Source: Comamonas composti DSM 21721 (GTDB taxonomy: Bacteria > Pseudomonadota > Gammaproteobacteria > Burkholderiales > Burkholderiaceae_C). Taken from it: a DNA stretch of 39,238 nucleotides. Under the pieces are notes generated by a model. The model was not told the DNA's origin. It saw only the letters and a program-made list of their open reading frames with translations, and did not search any database. The translations under genes were made by a program, and so were the position numbers. The DNA lies in NCBI RefSeq assembly GCF_000429845.1, contig NZ_KE386975.1, forward strand, positions 42,719-81,956. The letters run 5' to 3'. Shown here piece after piece: positions 38,891 through 39,238 of this stretch (positions are counted from its first letter, which is position 1; each line of letters begins with the position of its first letter).

Positions 38891-39238
38891 GTGTACAGAA
38901 TTTTGTGTAAACGGACAATCCATCGCAGGCGATAGCCTGCTTGTCCGCAAACACAATGACAACCAAGAAGCACGAAGTACCGCAAGAACTGTTGACCAGC
39001 CTGCTGGCCGATTACAAGAAGCCTGAAGACCTGATTGGCGAGAACGGCTTACTCAAGCAACTGACCAAACTGCTGGTGGAGAAGGCTCTGCAAGCAGAGC
39101 TGACCGAGCACCTGGGTCACGAGCGCCATGACGCCGTGGCCAACGCCAGCGGCAACACCCGCAACGGCACGAGCAAGAAGACTCTGAAGGGCGAGTTCGG
39201 CGAACTGTCCATCGAGGTGCCACGCGATCGCCACGGCA
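38889..39238 (+). mobile_element. IS256-family insertion sequence, left part
   Basis: Begins near GGTGTACAGAATTTTGTGTAA (38890-38910), the kind of end typical of IS256/Mutator elements, inside the IS3 orfB. A small hairpin GCAGGC-GATA-GCCTGC lies at 38925-38940 before the transposase start. The element continues past the window edge. Confidence 0.75.
38956..39238 (+). CDS. IS256-family (Mutator-type) transposase, N-terminal part
   Basis: Starts at ATG 38956 and is open to the window edge (94 codons). MTTKKHEVPQELLTSLLADY, then IGENGLLKQLTKLLVEKALQ, AELTEHLGHERHD and NTRNGTSKKTLKGEFGELSI, IEVPRDR is the standard IS256-family N-terminus. Catalytic DDE residues are beyond the window, so intactness is unknown. 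It is oriented opposite to the IS3 transposase that it interrupts. Confidence 0.93.
   Translation, partial: MTTKKHEVPQELLTSLLADYKKPEDLIGENGLLKQLTKLLVEKALQAELTEHLGHERHDAVANASGNTRNGTSKKTLKGEFGELSIEVPRDRHG

Overview
This is a GC-rich chromosomal window that looks like a member of the Burkholderiales, most likely Comamonadaceae (Comamonas/Delftia/Acidovorax-like). The evidence is gene content and order: two Bug-type solute receptors, a NadQ-type NAD regulator beside nadC, dusB-fis-purH, and the lolB-ispE-tRNA-Gln-prs-rplY-pth block, together with interspersed palindromes that I associate with this family. The genus is an inference.

Layout. 1-713: start of a large repeat-containing surface adhesin, leftward and cut by the window edge. 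1093-3740: a coupled pair, a periplasmic TPR protein and an L,D-transpeptidase, sharing an NTF2-like C-terminal domain. 3855-5826: nadQ and nadC, with a good palindromic operator over the nadC start codon. 5943-8733: a Bug receptor and a DUF945 protein, convergent. 8792-12582: a LysR regulator divergent from a benzoylformate decarboxylase gene that is followed by a second Bug receptor, a small aromatic-acid module. 12583-20649: a heavy-metal-type RND efflux operon (adaptor, pump, outer membrane factor) followed by a FixL/FixJ-type two-component pair. Its upstream region carries a StyR-box-like palindrome and a 34-codon leader ORF with a strong Shine-Dalgarno. 20869-25854: a YqaA-like membrane protein, a lipoprotein, dusB-fis, purH and a membrane-anchored cytochrome c. 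25903-32019: pth, rplY, prs, tRNA-Gln(TTG), ispE, lolB and a long TPR protein, all leftward. 32038-36043: mutM, a dynamin-like GTPase and mutY. 36092-37692: creD and a coupled 69-aa ORF. 37693-39238: about 800 bp without a convincing gene, then an IS3-family remnant interrupted by an IS256-family element that runs off the right edge.

The least explained signal is the set of dispersed repeats. An 18-nt palindromic core, AGAKCGTRRACACGYTCT, occurs five times, and in four copies it forms the stop codon of the adjoining gene. A second, roughly 80-nt nested hairpin occurs three times, once also supplying a stop codon (lolB). A third, CCCCTGAGC-type repeat occurs three times. Several copies are stacked in convergent intergenic spaces. 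No complete new defence or mobile system is visible. The best candidates for new biology are the stop-codon palindromes, the leader ORF and operator of the efflux operon, and the nadC operator.
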